Of a DNA stretch of 64,000 nt, positions 10,244 to 20,188 are shown piece by piece. The stretch is taken from positions 19,908,592 to 19,972,591 of the forward strand of contig OY726578.1 of NCBI GenBank assembly GCA_963383645.1, written 5' to 3'. The stretch is from Muscardinus avellanarius (Eukaryota; Chordata; Mammalia; Rodentia; Gliridae). The notes beneath the pieces are model-generated. The model ran no database searches, had not been told where the DNA came from, and saw only the letters and a program-made list of their open reading frames with translations. The stretch's first letter is position 1; each line of letters begins with the position of its first letter. Made by a program: the position numbers and the translations under genes.

Positions 10244-10360
10244 CTGTTTTGAGGCAAAGTTTAACTAGGTCGCTGCGACTCCCGCTACATTGTTGAGGCT
10301 GACCTCCTGTCTCAGCCTCCCGAGTACTATGATTATAGGCATACGCTACGACACCCGGAT
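10244..10360 (-). mobile_element. B1 half of a diverged SINE
   Basis: Antisense B1 half: TTTTGAGGCAAAGTTTAACT to CTACGACACCCGG. It may belong with the ID-half fragment near 9880, the inner SINE having inserted between them. Confidence 0.7.
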
Positions 10361-10382
10361 AAGGAGTGTTTTTTTGTTGTTG

Positions 10383-10530
10383 TTTGTAGCAGTACAATTA
10401 GAAATAGCCAAAATACAAAACCAACCTAGGTCTCCACCAACAGACGGCAAGATCATGGGAAATACAACCGTGGAATTCTACTCAGCAATGAACAAAATCA
10501 TGCCCTTCGCAAGAAGATGGAGTGTTTCTT
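10383..10530 (+). mobile_element. L1 ORF2 3'-end remnant (broken)
   Basis: It tracks the L1 segment reading GCAGCACTATTCACAATAGCC...GAATATTACTCAGCC..., with many substitutions and indels. Non-functional. Confidence 0.65.
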
Positions 10531-10549
10531 TACAAAACCCACACCCATA

Positions 10550-10751
10550 GCCGGGCGTGGTGGCGCACGCTTGTAATCCCCGCGCTTGGGAGGCGGAGAC
10601 AGGAGGATGGCCCAGGTTTGAAGCCAGCTGTGCTGGCTTAAGAGACCCTGTTTCAAAATAAAAGTGTATAAAAATAGGTCTGGGAGCGTAGCCCAGAGGT
10701 AGAAGGGTTTTCAGGAGCCCCAGCACCACCAAAATAAATAAATAAATAAAA
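10550..10751 (+). mobile_element. B1-dID SINE, type b
   Basis: A complete copy with B box region GGTTTGAAGCC, the GCTGGCTTAAGAGACCC junction and an (AAAT)n tail. Confidence 0.92.
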
Positions 10752-10914
10752 AGTAAAATACCCTCACCCTGTCCCCCCAAACAGCTCGAACACCAACGAC
10801 CTGGAGGTTGGGCCCAGGCAGCGCTATTCTTTATTAAAACCTCTTCAGTTTTTAAGAACAGGAGCCTGCCCTATCTCATCCCTCGAGCCCTGACTCTGGG
10901 CTGCAGTTGTACAC

Positions 10915-11000
10915 AGCCTCCTCTGACTCTGAGAAACTGAGGTCCAGGCAGGGAGACGACCTGCCCAAGGTAGCAAGGTGAGGAACCCTAGCGCCTCTGT
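10915..11000 (-). mobile_element. MIR fragment
   Basis: Antisense MIR core: GAGAAACTGAGGTCCAGGCA followed by ACCTGCCCAAGGTAGCAAGG. Confidence 0.6.
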
Positions 11001-11095
11001 CCAGGGTGCTGACGGGCAGCGGCGGCCCCGCTGGGGTCTCTGGGCTGTGGCCTGAGGCCAACGCACACCTGTGCGCTCCGGGGCGTCGTCTCCCG

Positions 11096-11290
11096 TTCCC
11101 TCTCTCCCTCTCCCTCTCCATTATTTGGTGTTCTTGGTCTTTCTCTGAATTTATTACCCTCTCTTTCTTTCCCGCTCACTCCCCTGCCTTCCCTCTTGAT
11201 TTATCTGTCCCTCCATCTTGCCGCAATCTCTCCTCCCTCCACATCCTTCTGTCTCCATCTCCCTCTCCCTCTCTGCTGTCCTCGTCTTCC
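11096..11290. repeat. Pyrimidine-rich low-complexity tract
   Basis: Dominated by CTCCCT and CTCTTT units on the plus strand, with interruptions. Frames through it are low-complexity. Confidence 0.75.
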
Positions 11291-11539
11291 GTCTGCTCCC
11301 GGCCAGCCCTCCTCTCCCCGAACGCCTCCCCGAGGGCTCACGCCGACGCCCAGCCCAGGTCTCCCTCTTAGCCCAGTGCTTTGGAGATGTGGCGCTTCTG
11401 CTCACGACTCCACACTGGATCAAGAGATGCTTCCAATGTCCTGCTGTAGAGTGGCCCTGAATCTGTAACAGGGAACCTCTGTGGCCTCCCTCAGTCGCCT
11501 GGGGCAAGGGTGTCATCACCACGCCCCACCCCGAGTGGG

Positions 11540-11680
11540 GATGGCTCCTTCGATCAAAATACTCCGTGCCAAGCACCTGCTGTGTGCTCGACCCCGGGAA
11601 CACAGCGGTAAGAACAGAGTCTAACTTCTTTCTGGAAGTGGAGACAAAAAAGAGATAAGCAAAGAAGGAGGGTGATCCTT
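11540..11680 (+). mobile_element. L2 LINE 3'-end fragment
   Basis: GTGCCAAGCACCTGCTGTGT, then GGGAACACAGCGGTAAGAACA, then GGAAGTGGAGACAAAAAAGAG resemble the end of L2 (GCACCTACTATGTGCCAGGC...GGATACAGTGGTGAACAAGAC). Confidence 0.55.
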
Positions 11681-12202
11681 TTAATCCTTTGGTATAAAGG
11701 TAATAGGGGTGGGAGGCTAGAGGGTCCCTTGGGTGGGGTTAGGCTGCTTGGGGTTTCTCTGGGGAAAAGAACCAACCCTGCAAAGGGCCGGTGGAAGATG
11801 AGTGCAGGCGTAGCACATTCAAAGGTCCTGGGGCTGGAATGCTCCTCATAGAGTCCATCACAGAATAAGGCTGGCATCTGGGACGTGGACACAAGGGGCA
11901 GGGGAGGAGATGAGGTGCTGGAGGCTGCAGGCAGGGCAGGGCTTGGCATGTAGGCATGGAGGTCCCGGACCCAGGCACTCCAGACATCTGGTTTGCATGG
12001 TCATTGGTCCCTGGGCCACTAGAAAAGGGAGAATACAAAGGGCTTGGGTTTGGAGGTTTGGTAAAAGGTAGAGCCCTCCTTTTCCCCCTGCCCAGGTCCA
12101 TCCATGAAGGTTTCGGCAATTCTCATTCACATAACCCCATTAGGGATTGGTGTACCACCGCCATCAGCACCAGGGTCAGCAGCAGCAGCACCTGTGGGTC
12201 CA
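11681..12202. other. Unique non-coding DNA
   Basis: No recognised repeat or exon. It runs into the purine tract through CAGCAGCAGCAC. Confidence 0.4.
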
Positions 12203-12706
12203 GGGGAGGGGGAGAAAGAGGAGGAGGAGGAGGAGGAGGAGGAGGAGGAGGAGGAGGAGGAGAAAGAGAAGAAGAAAAGGAAAAGGAGGAGAAGGAGGAG
12301 GAGGAGAAGAAAGAGAAGAAGGAGGAGAAGGAGAAAGAGAAGGAGGAGGAGGAGGAGGAGAAGGAGAAGAAGGAGGAGAAAGAGAAGAAGGAGGAGGAGG
12401 AGAAAAAGAAGGAGGAGGAGAAGGAAAAGGAGGAGGAGAAAGAAGAAAAAGAAGAAAAGAAGAAGGAGGAGAAGGAGAAGAAGGAAGAGGAGGAGAAGGA
12501 GGAGGAGGTGGAGAAGAAGAAGGAGGAGATGGAGGAGAAGGAGAAGGAGAAGAAGGAGAAGGAGAAGGAGAAGGAGAAGGAGGAGAAGGAGAAGGAGAAG
12601 GAGGAGAAGGAGGAGGAGGAGAAGAAGAAAAGGAGGAAAAGGAGGAGGAGGAGGAGAAGGAGAAGAAAGAGAAGAAGGAGGAGAAGGAGAAAGAGAAGAT
12701 GAAGAA
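12203..12706. repeat. (GGA/GAA)n polypurine tract, ~500 bp
   Basis: An essentially unbroken plus-strand purine tract of GGA, GAA and AAGGAG units. Several overlapping frames of 200-250 codons cross it (Lys/Glu, Arg and Gly/Glu rich). All three forward frames stay open because the repeat lacks stop codons, so they are artefacts. It has strong potential for intramolecular triplex formation. Confidence 0.97.
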
Positions 12707-13744
12707 GGTGACGATTTCTGTGTATAGACTTGGAGCGGTGGCTGAGGTGGGGCCAGAGAGCTTCAGAGATGACCCCTCCGCTGGCCTGAGATGTCAGCCC
12801 TCACCTTAAAGGAACCCTCGCCCCCAATCCCGGAGCCTCCGGGCCCCCGCGGCCCCCGCAGAGCCGCAGCAGCCTCACCTCTCCCCCTATGCGTGACTCA
12901 CAGGCTCCTGTGGGCGCCGCATCCCACGCGCCTCGGAGTCGGAAGGGTGGGCCGGGCTGTGCACGCCCCAGCTGCTCCTGCAGCCTGCAGCGGCCGACCG
13001 TGTAGACACTTTGCCATTAACGGGAGGAGAGAGGGAAGGCACCTGGTCGGTGGGCCGCGCCCCCCGAGTCTCTGGGGGACCTGCCAGCACGCCGAGCCCT
13101 GGTTGGCCGTCCCCAAAGGCTGGCTGGGAAGGGACTTCAGTCAAATCCCGCGGCCCGTCCCCCCGGCTTGAAGCTGGCCGGGGACAGATGCTGCTGTGTT
13201 TAGACTGTCCAGGCGCCTCTCTGTAATCCCAACTGGCTGGAGTATCACTAGTTTCTGTTCTCCCAGTAGCCACGTCCCCAGGCACCAGTTAAATGCCAGA
13301 GTTTCTCCTCTGGGGAGTCTTCTCACCCCGGGGTGCTCAGCATCCCAGGCTGGGCGGTGGCCTGAAAGAGCACCCCACTGGTTCTCAGTTTGAGGCCTGG
13401 CTCAGGGACGCAGCTTAGGGATGACCTGGGCAGGCCAGGTCCATCCCCACCTGCCGGGACCCCTCCTAGGAGACCCTCCTCTGTCCTCAAGACCCAGCCC
13501 CCAAGGCCAAGTCTCTCTCCTGAAGCCACGGTGACTTGTTAAAGATATGACGCTGCCATCCAGCCCCAGCCTGGAGTGGCGGATGGGGCGGGCTGCGACC
13601 GTGTGCTGGCTGGGAACAGACACCTGGGGCCGGCGGCCAGGCTCTGTCCCTGACCCCGAGTCCTGCCCTCGGTCATCTTCCTGGACCCCGCGGGGCTGGG
13701 GTGGAGGGTCAGAGCAATGTTCCCCAAGCCTCTTCTTGCTGCGA
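12707..13744. other. GC-rich unique non-coding DNA
   Basis: CpG-containing sequence without SINEs. Frames of up to about 130 codons on both strands overlap each other and have no recognisable domain. Confidence 0.4.
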
Positions 13745-13835
13745 TGACTATTTGTTCAGATGCCCTTGCTTGGAGTCTTCAAATGGGTCCTTTATCATAT
13801 AGGGCAATTGAGGACACAGAGGGGAGTGACCTTGG
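13745..13835 (-). mobile_element. MIR fragment
   Basis: ATGGGTCCTTTATCATATAG, then GCAATTGAGGACACAGAGGG, then TGACCTTGGCCAAGGG follow antisense MIR. Confidence 0.5.
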
Positions 13836-14169
13836 CCAAGGGTGCGGGCTGCTCGTCCCTGGGTCCCGGTAAGAACCTGGCTCCGTGGGAGGCGCTGCCG
13901 CCCGGGCCCTGCAGCCTGCATGGGTCAAGTTCTTCCATCTTGAATGTGTCCTTGCGACTATACCAATAAACGGGGGCAACCGCTGGCAGATGGACCCGTG
14001 GCCCGCTCCCTCGCGCGGTTGAAAGGACCTGCGGTCTGTGGGCCTGGAGGAGCACAGGCCAGGCCGTCCCCAGAGCCGCCACCTCTGACGGTGTTGACGG
14101 AGCCTGTGTCCCCGCCGTGTAAAGGCCTGGTGTGCACACGCAGGGGAAACAAGTCCACCCGCTCACCAG

Positions 14170-14330
14170 GAGTGTCAGAGGAAGGCATTAGGAGACTCTG
14201 ATTAAACAAACAGATGTTTGTAGTCGGCAATAGAAGTGTCAACACGATCCTAATTAATGGATGTGTTAATGGCTGTTCTCTGTTTGATGACAATAGTCAA
14301 CGCCTTCAAGAAGCATCCACCACGGTGAGT
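14170..14330. promoter_or_regulatory. Candidate CNE with homeodomain-like sites
   Basis: AT-rich island inside GC-rich DNA: GATTAAACAAACAGATGTTTG, TAATTA at 14251-14256, then GTTAATGGCTGTTCTCTG. Low CpG and clustered TAAT cores suggest a conserved enhancer. No alignment was possible. Confidence 0.45.
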
Positions 14331-14605
14331 GTTAGCAGCCTGTGGGGACTGTGCCCAGCGTGCGGGCCCGGCGGGTCCAGACCAGAGTGAGCATGCGCCG
14401 TCAGGACACAAGCCCAGGGTGCACCTGCTGCGGCACCCCGGGACCGGACGGTGAGGGCGCAATGTCCACCTCACCCACAGCACGCTGCCCAGCACGCGCG
14501 GTCACCCGGGGCCCCACAGAGCACCAGGGCAGGACACGTAAGCAAAGTTTGGCGTAGCGCCTGCACACAATCGTGTAACAACACCCCACAGATACGATAC
14601 ACGGA

Positions 14606-14800
14606 GCCGGCGTGGGGGCGCACGCTTGTCATCCCAGTACTTGGGAGGATGAGACGGGAGGATGGCAGGTTCAAGGCCAGCCTCAGCTACTCAGTGAGGC
14701 CCTTTGCAACTCGGTGAGACCCTGTTTCAAAATAAAGAATAAAAAATAGGGCTAGGAGGTAGAATGCCCCTGGGTTCCATCTCTAGTACCGCAAAAATAA
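14606..14800 (+). mobile_element. B1-dID SINE, type a
   Basis: A complete copy, with a slightly shortened ID half (GGGCTAGGAGGTAGAATGCC). Tail AAAAATAATAG. Confidence 0.9.
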
Positions 14801-14856
14801 TAGAAACACGGGACACAAACTTACAACAGACACAGCACCAGCTTATACAACACACT

Positions 14857-14858
<2 letters not shown>

Positions 14859-14906
<48 letters not shown>
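14859..14906. repeat. (AC)n microsatellite
   Basis: A pure AC run of about 46 bp. Confidence 0.97.
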
Positions 14907-14907
<1 letters not shown>

Positions 14908-15204
14908 CCCAGAACAGTGCTCTCACCATCCCCAGGGCGCTAGTTGACACCCTCACAGGACACACACTCCCACACATCTCGTACCAGGGGTAATAATGCT
15001 CACCCCATGTCCCCAGCATGCACCGGGCGCTGCACTAAGCCATGAAAACCCAGGCTGGCAGAAGGTGGTGGCCGCCGCAAGGTGTCCTAGGTCTGCCGAG
15101 CAAACCAGTGCTGCTCCGGGATGCCGCAAAGGAACGTCCTCACGCCAGGGACAGGCTGCTGCTCGCCCATTCGTGGGTAAAGGAGCTATGGCTGCTAGAC
15201 GGGG

Positions 15205-15690
15205 CGGTCTAGCATAATAAATAAATAAGTCAGTAAATAAATAAAATAAAGGATAAATCAAGGGAAAGGGTTTACAGAAAAAGTATTGGGCAATATTGGA
15301 AAGTCTTGGTATCTCTCAGTGATCATGGTTTGTGAAGGGATCAGGTAAAAAGATATCTCATAACTATCACTGTATTTATTCTCGGCAATTGATTTGTATT
15401 TTTTTTTCAAGATGCCGGGAAGTGTGTCATTAAGCAGCGGCTCCTTTTCACCAGGGGCCACTAGAAAGCTCAGAGCTCAATTTTTGACCCATGTACAGTT
15501 TTTCAGCCTACGAACGTCTGAACATTGTGACTGGTCCTTTTTTTATATTTCTTGCATAAACATAAAAAAAAACTTTCTATTTTTCTCTCCTTCCATTTAA
15601 AAATATTTTATAAATAACTTCATATTTGTCTGGAGTAATACGGGGATAAAAAGAAAGATTTATTTTAGCTAGATAGGTATATTAGGACAT
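15205..15690. other. AT-rich DNA of unknown origin
   Basis: An (AAAT)-rich edge (15208-15250) is followed by about 440 bp of AT-rich, low-CpG sequence unlike its GC-rich surroundings. A 67-codon minus-strand frame lies inside it but has no recognised homology. It may be an old retrocopy or transposon fragment. Confidence 0.35.
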
Positions 15691-16060
15691 TTTAGCTGCT
15701 ATGATGAGCGCTAGCTCTCAAGAGTTCAAATAACAGAGATTCATTTCTTCCTCACGTCGAATGTGGCAGGAGGTGGGCAATACTCTACCAAGCCTTTCAG
15801 GGCCCCTGAAGGGCCTCCGTCTCGTCACCCCAACATCCCTCAAGGACTGAGTTTCTCTTGCCAGATCCACAAAGATAGAACATGAGGTGTCTTGGTCAGG
15901 CCTAAAAGTGGCCGCCATCCCTTCTGCTCTCACCCAATTGGCCAGAACAGGGTCACATGACCATGTCCTATTGCAAAGGAGGCTGGGAAATGTAGTTTTC
16001 CTGTGTTCCCAAGAAGGAACCGAAAGAGTCAAGAATCCCCAGCAAGGACACAAGCACAGA
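15691..16060. other. Probable ancient interspersed repeat, family not identified
   Basis: Phrases such as CTCACCCAATTGGCCAGAAC, GGTCACATGACCATGTCC and AGGCTGGGAAATGTAGTTTTC recur in old mammalian repeats as I remember them, but I cannot name the family. Confidence 0.35.
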
Positions 16061-16768
16061 GGTTGACCAGGAAATAAACCTGCGCACACCGCCTTTCAGC
16101 GAGAACCTCGGAAGTTCACGGCTGCACGCCAGGCACTCTGGGACAGGGATCTGCGACAAAAATGACCGCCATCCCCGGACTCTGCTGCTTGGTGCAGAGA
16201 CAGTTTAATGCGAACAGAACACGTGCGTGAGATGTTAAGTCCTGGGCTGGTGGAGGGAGAGCCGGCCGTACGTCAGGCTCAGGGGCTGACTTGCTCCTGC
16301 TGCGCTTTGGTCCTGTCTTGTCTGGCACAGGTTGGGAAGAGGAGGGCTGGGTTCCGCTCAGAACTCTGGATCTCAGGATGAAAAGCAGACTCCTCCCTCG
16401 GGGTCTGCAGGGCAACAGGACCCCTCGGTGGGTACCAGACTCTGAGGATGCTCAAGTCAAGTCCCTTATGCGGACAGCACGGCATTTGCACATTCTGCGC
16501 GCATCCTCTCGTGCGCTTTAAAGAATCTCTAGATGGTTTATAACACCCGCTACGATGCAGGTGCTCTGTAAGCACTTAACGTACCGTGTTGTTTAAGGAA
16601 TCAAAACGAGAGAGAAAGAGAAACGTCTGTACGTGATCAGTGCAGGCTCGGTTATTTTTCAGATATTTTCCATTGCCGTCGATTGATTGGGTCCCCAGAT
16701 GGACAGCCCACTGATGTGGAGGACTGAGGATATGAAAAGAGTAAGATCGTGTCCCAAAGGCGTAGCTA
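16061..16768. other. Unique non-coding DNA
   Basis: No exon or clear repeat is seen. Confidence 0.4.
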
Positions 16769-16896
16769 AGTCAGGTGTAGCGGCACACGCCTGTTGGTGT
16801 GCGGGAGGCCGGGACTGGAGGATCACAGGTGTGAGGCCAAGCGTGGCAACTTGGCGAGACCCTGAGCACCTTAGCAAGGCCCTGTTTCAAATTAAA

Positions 16897-16946
<50 letters not shown>

Positions 16947-17000
16947 CTTGGGTTAGAGCTCAGAGTTACAACACCCCTGGGTTAGATTCCCAGTGCAAAA
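16769..17000 (+). mobile_element. Diverged B1-dID SINE split by (TA)n
   Basis: The B1 half (16769-16895) is diverged. The A-rich linker has expanded to poly(A) and (TA)n (about 16903-16942), followed by the ID half (16945-16998) ending GTTAGATTCCCAGTGC. Confidence 0.8.
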
Positions 17001-17253
17001 ATAAACGGATAGATAGATAAAACTAAAGGTGAAGCTAAGTCTTTAACCAGGCACCTGGGAGGATGTCAGGCCCCAAACCCAGGAGAGATGTCAGAGGAGA
17101 GGACAGTGACTCCTGCAGGCAGGAAGAAGCAGCAGCTGGTAGGAGTCTGCCTTTGAGTTGGCCTCTGAGAACAGACCAACCCCGGGTACGTGCAGAGGGG
17201 GCCAAGGCAGGTGGGCAGACAGACCCATCTGGGCCATTAACAAGGGTGAACTT

Positions 17254-17442
17254 GCCGGGCGTGGTGGCGCAGCTTGTCATCCCCGCACTTGGGAGGCGGA
17301 GACAGGAGGATCGCGCAGGTCCGAAGCCAGCGTGCTGGCTTAAGAGACCCTGTTTCCAAATAAAAATATAAAAATAGGTCTGGGAGTGTAGACGGGCTTC
17401 CAGGAACCCCAGTACCACCAAAAAAAATAAAAAAATAAATAA
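17254..17442 (+). mobile_element. B1-dID SINE, type b, with an 11-bp-class deletion in the ID half
   Basis: A complete copy flanked by AAGGGTGAACTT (17242-17253) and AAAGGTGAACTT (17443-17454). The ID half reads GGGAGTGTAGACGGGCTTCC, lacking CCCGGAGGTAG compared with other type b copies. The same loss is seen in the copy at 42228. Confidence 0.9.
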
Positions 17443-17567
17443 AAAGGTGAACTTAGTGAGGCCCTTGGCAACTCAGTGAGACCCTGTTTCAAAATAAAGA
17501 CTAAAAAGTAGGACTGAGGGTGTAGCTCGGAGGTAGAATGCCCCTGGGTTCCATCCCCAGTACCACA
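17443..17567 (+). mobile_element. Type a B1-dID SINE, 5'-truncated
   Basis: Starts within the B1 half (AACTTAGTGAGGCCC) and continues to CATCCCCAGTACCAC. Confidence 0.8.
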
Positions 17568-18953
17568 GAAAACTGTCTAGGAACCACCGTGCCCAGCGCT
17601 GGGCTTGCGAGATGGAGGAGCAGGGCACAGGCTGCTGGACCCAGAGCCAGAGCTGGGCTTGCGAATCTTGTATCTGTTTCCATAGCAACGCTACCTAGCC
17701 AGGTAGGCCTGGACTCCACATTTTCCCCAAGTGGATGCAGGCTCAGGGGGTCAATCGTTGGCTCCCCCAAGCTCATGCACACAGGGCCTGGCACCCCCAG
17801 ACGCTGGAATGCTGTGCCTTCTCCGCAGCCCCCCTGCCCCAGGCCTCGGAGGGAAGGGGTCTGTGTCTCGGCCATCGTTGCTGGCTCCGTGGGGGCATCA
17901 GAGCGCAGCCTCCGGTAGCCCCACCGACGACAGGCCCACAGCTCAACCTCCGCCCTGCGAGGTGCTTTTGAACGTGAAACCTCATTTTTATCCTCTATAA
18001 AATTAGCAAACCTTCCATTTCGGGGTCGCTGGAGGAGCCACGAGGAGACCTGCACGTCCCTGGGTCCACCGTCCGGCACAGCGCCGGGGCTACGTGGACA
18101 GCAGCCCCATTATTCCTACGGCTGCCATTGCTGTTGTTGAAGAGATGGAGGGTCGGGGCGCGGGCTGCTGTACCAGCCAGGAGGCGGGCGATCCGGACTG
18201 CTCTCGCTGGGGCCGCGGAGAGGGACAGATGTGAGGGAGATTAAGAAACTTCACACGGAATATATGTACTTCTGGTGCGTATGGCACACTTGGCACAGGC
18301 AGAATCGGGATGGATCCGCGCCTCCCCGGAAAGATGCGAGGCATTTGGCATCCCTTGGTCTTCGAGCCAGGAGCAGCCCCTCGTCTGTGTGTTTCATGCA
18401 AATGTGGGCGCGCGGGGGGGATGTAAACAACACCCTGTCTGCCTGGGAGACTGGGTAGCAGAGAGAGAACAAAGAAAAGGGGCTGGAGCCAGAGACCGGA
18501 GCACGGTGCTCTCTGTCCACTCTGGACCTGAACTTGGCCTCCATCGCCGGCTCCGGTTACTTCCCCTGCTGTGCCTCTGGGGCTGGACAAGTCAACTTTG
18601 GAGGTCCTGCGGCTCCAAGATGGATTGTCCTAAGCCCGTAATAATAGGAAGGATGGTCCGTCAGGAGAGGGCAGGCAGCCCTGCAGGTTCTAGAAGGAGC
18701 CCGCGCACCTTCAGGTCCTAGAGCAGTAGTGGACATCAGAGCCGGGGCCATCCGGGCGCGGCCCTTTCCTCTCGGATCCTGAGCCGCTGCCACTGTGGCC
18801 AGGGCCCTCCCTGGGGTCTCCTTTGTCCCCAGGCACCCCTCCCACTCTGTAATGACTGGCGGCCTTTGCTGTCAGTTAGTGACCGGGGAGCGGTCAGTGA
18901 CGGGGCCATGACCCCGAGACCCTCTTCTCCAGCCTATTTAAATTCCTGGATGG
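17568..18953. other. GC-rich unique non-coding DNA
   Basis: About 1.4 kb without clear repeats. A 192-codon minus-strand frame (17501-18079) starts in unique DNA and ends in antisense SINE sequence, so it is not credible. Weak MIR similarity at about 17960-18010. Confidence 0.4.
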
Positions 18954-19140
18954 GCCGGGCATGGTGGCGCACGCTTGTCATCCCCGCGCTTGGGAGGCGG
19001 AGACAGGAGGATCGCGCGGGTTCGAAGCCAGCCTCAGCTGGCTTAAGAGACCCTGTTTCCAAATAAAACTATAAAATAGGTCTGGGAGTGTAGCCCTAAG
19101 GTAGAAGGCCCCTGGGTTCCATCTCCGGTACCACCAAAAA

Positions 19141-19176
<36 letters not shown>

Positions 19177-19195
19177 AAATAAATAAATAAATAAG
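18954..19195 (+). mobile_element. B1-dID SINE, type b/c intermediate, with (AAAT)n tail
   Basis: The body (18954-19135) has the GCTGGCTTAAGAGACCC junction but the older ID-half ending CCCCTGGGTTCCATCTC. The tail is an (AAAT)n microsatellite. Confidence 0.9.
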
Positions 19196-19220
19196 TGTGA
19201 CCAGCTCAAAATGCAGAGTC

Positions 19221-19400
19221 ATCCGGGCATGGTGGTGTACACCTGTAACCCCAGCACGTGGGAGGCTGAGACAGGAGGATTGTGGGTTTGTGGCCAACCT
19301 CAGCAACTTAGTGAGACACTGTTTCAAAACACAAAATAAAATTGGGCTGGGGGGGACAGCCCAGAGGTAGAACCCCTGTGGCCTTGTGGGTTCAATTCCC

Positions 19401-19451
<51 letters not shown>
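19221..19451 (+). mobile_element. B1-dID SINE with less-deleted ID half and (AC)n tail
   Basis: An older copy whose ID half keeps extra bases (CCCCTGTGGCCTTGTGGGTTC). The terminal AGTAACAC runs straight into (AC)n (19404-19451). Confidence 0.85.
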
Positions 19452-19452
<1 letters not shown>

Positions 19453-19492
19453 TCTTTGCAGGGAATTGAATCTGGAGATCCAGTGAGGAGAA

Positions 19493-19493
<1 letters not shown>

Positions 19494-19526
<33 letters not shown>

Positions 19527-19561
19527 CAACAACAATAATAATGATAATAATAGTAATAATC
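19494..19561. repeat. (AAT)n/(AAC)n microsatellite
   Basis: AAT units with AAC and GAT interruptions. Confidence 0.95.
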
Positions 19562-19639
19562 TCAGACTCCTGCCGCACAGGCCCAGCTGGGTGGCTGATG
19601 CTGATTTTGGCTGACTCAGATCACCATCTTTGCCTGGGA

Positions 19640-19760
19640 GAATTCATCTCTTGGGACCTCAGTTTCCCCACCTGCCAAATGGAGCCCAGAGCAGATGTGA
19701 AGATTCGCAGTGGTGTCTGTGAGCGGCCAGCTGGGTGCTTGGCACAGGGCAAGAGTCCTG
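19640..19760 (+). mobile_element. MIR fragment
   Basis: Clear MIR core: CTTGGGACCTCAGTTTCCCC, ACCTGCCAAATGGAG, then GGGTGCTTGGCACAGGGC. Confidence 0.75.
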
Positions 19761-19791
19761 CCCCAGCCAGGCCATTTGCTGCCCCGGCTCT

Positions 19792-20188
19792 TCTGGGGCG
19801 TGGGGGCCGTGATCTGATCCTGTCTTCTGGGGCGTGATCTGGTCCTGCATTCTGGGGTACGGGGGCCGTGGTCTGGTCCTATCTTCTGGGGCGTGGGGCG
19901 GTGGTCCGGTCCTGCCTTCTGGGCCGTAATCCAGTCCTGCCTCCTGGGGCATGGGGGCCGTGATCTGATCCTGTCTTCTGGGGCGTGGTCTGGTCCTGCT
20001 TTCTGGGGCATGGGGGGCCATGGTCCAGTCCTGCATTTGGGGGTATGGGGGCCATGGTCTGGTCCTGCATTCTGGGGCTTGGAGGCCGTGGTCTGATCCT
20101 GGCTTCTGGGCCGTGGTCAATCCTGTCTTCTGGGGTGTGGGGGGCCGTGGTCTGGTCCTGCCTTCTGGGCCGTGGTCCGGTCCTGCCT
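19792..20188. repeat. Minisatellite, 13 units of two lengths (~25 and ~34 bp)
   Basis: Units begin TCTGGGGCGTG and end GGTCCTGCCT. Long units carry an extra 9-bp block (GGGGGCCGT-like) absent from short ones. Reading left to right the order is L S L L S L S L L L S L S. The plus strand is G-rich. The minus-strand frames through it (up to 239 codons) are repeats of a GPRRQDQT-like motif and are artefacts. Confidence 0.92.

Noticed and set aside
12104..12809. Overlapping 207-248 codon Lys/Glu/Arg-rich forward frames
   Set aside because: They are translations of a stop-free purine repeat in all three frames. No start context, domain or exon structure.
14859..14906. CRISPR-like or regulatory tandem array
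   Set aside because: A simple AC dinucleotide repeat. No spacer/repeat structure exists anywhere in the window.
17501..18079. 192-codon minus-strand frame
   Set aside because: Its C-terminal part is antisense SINE sequence and the rest has no recognisable feature.
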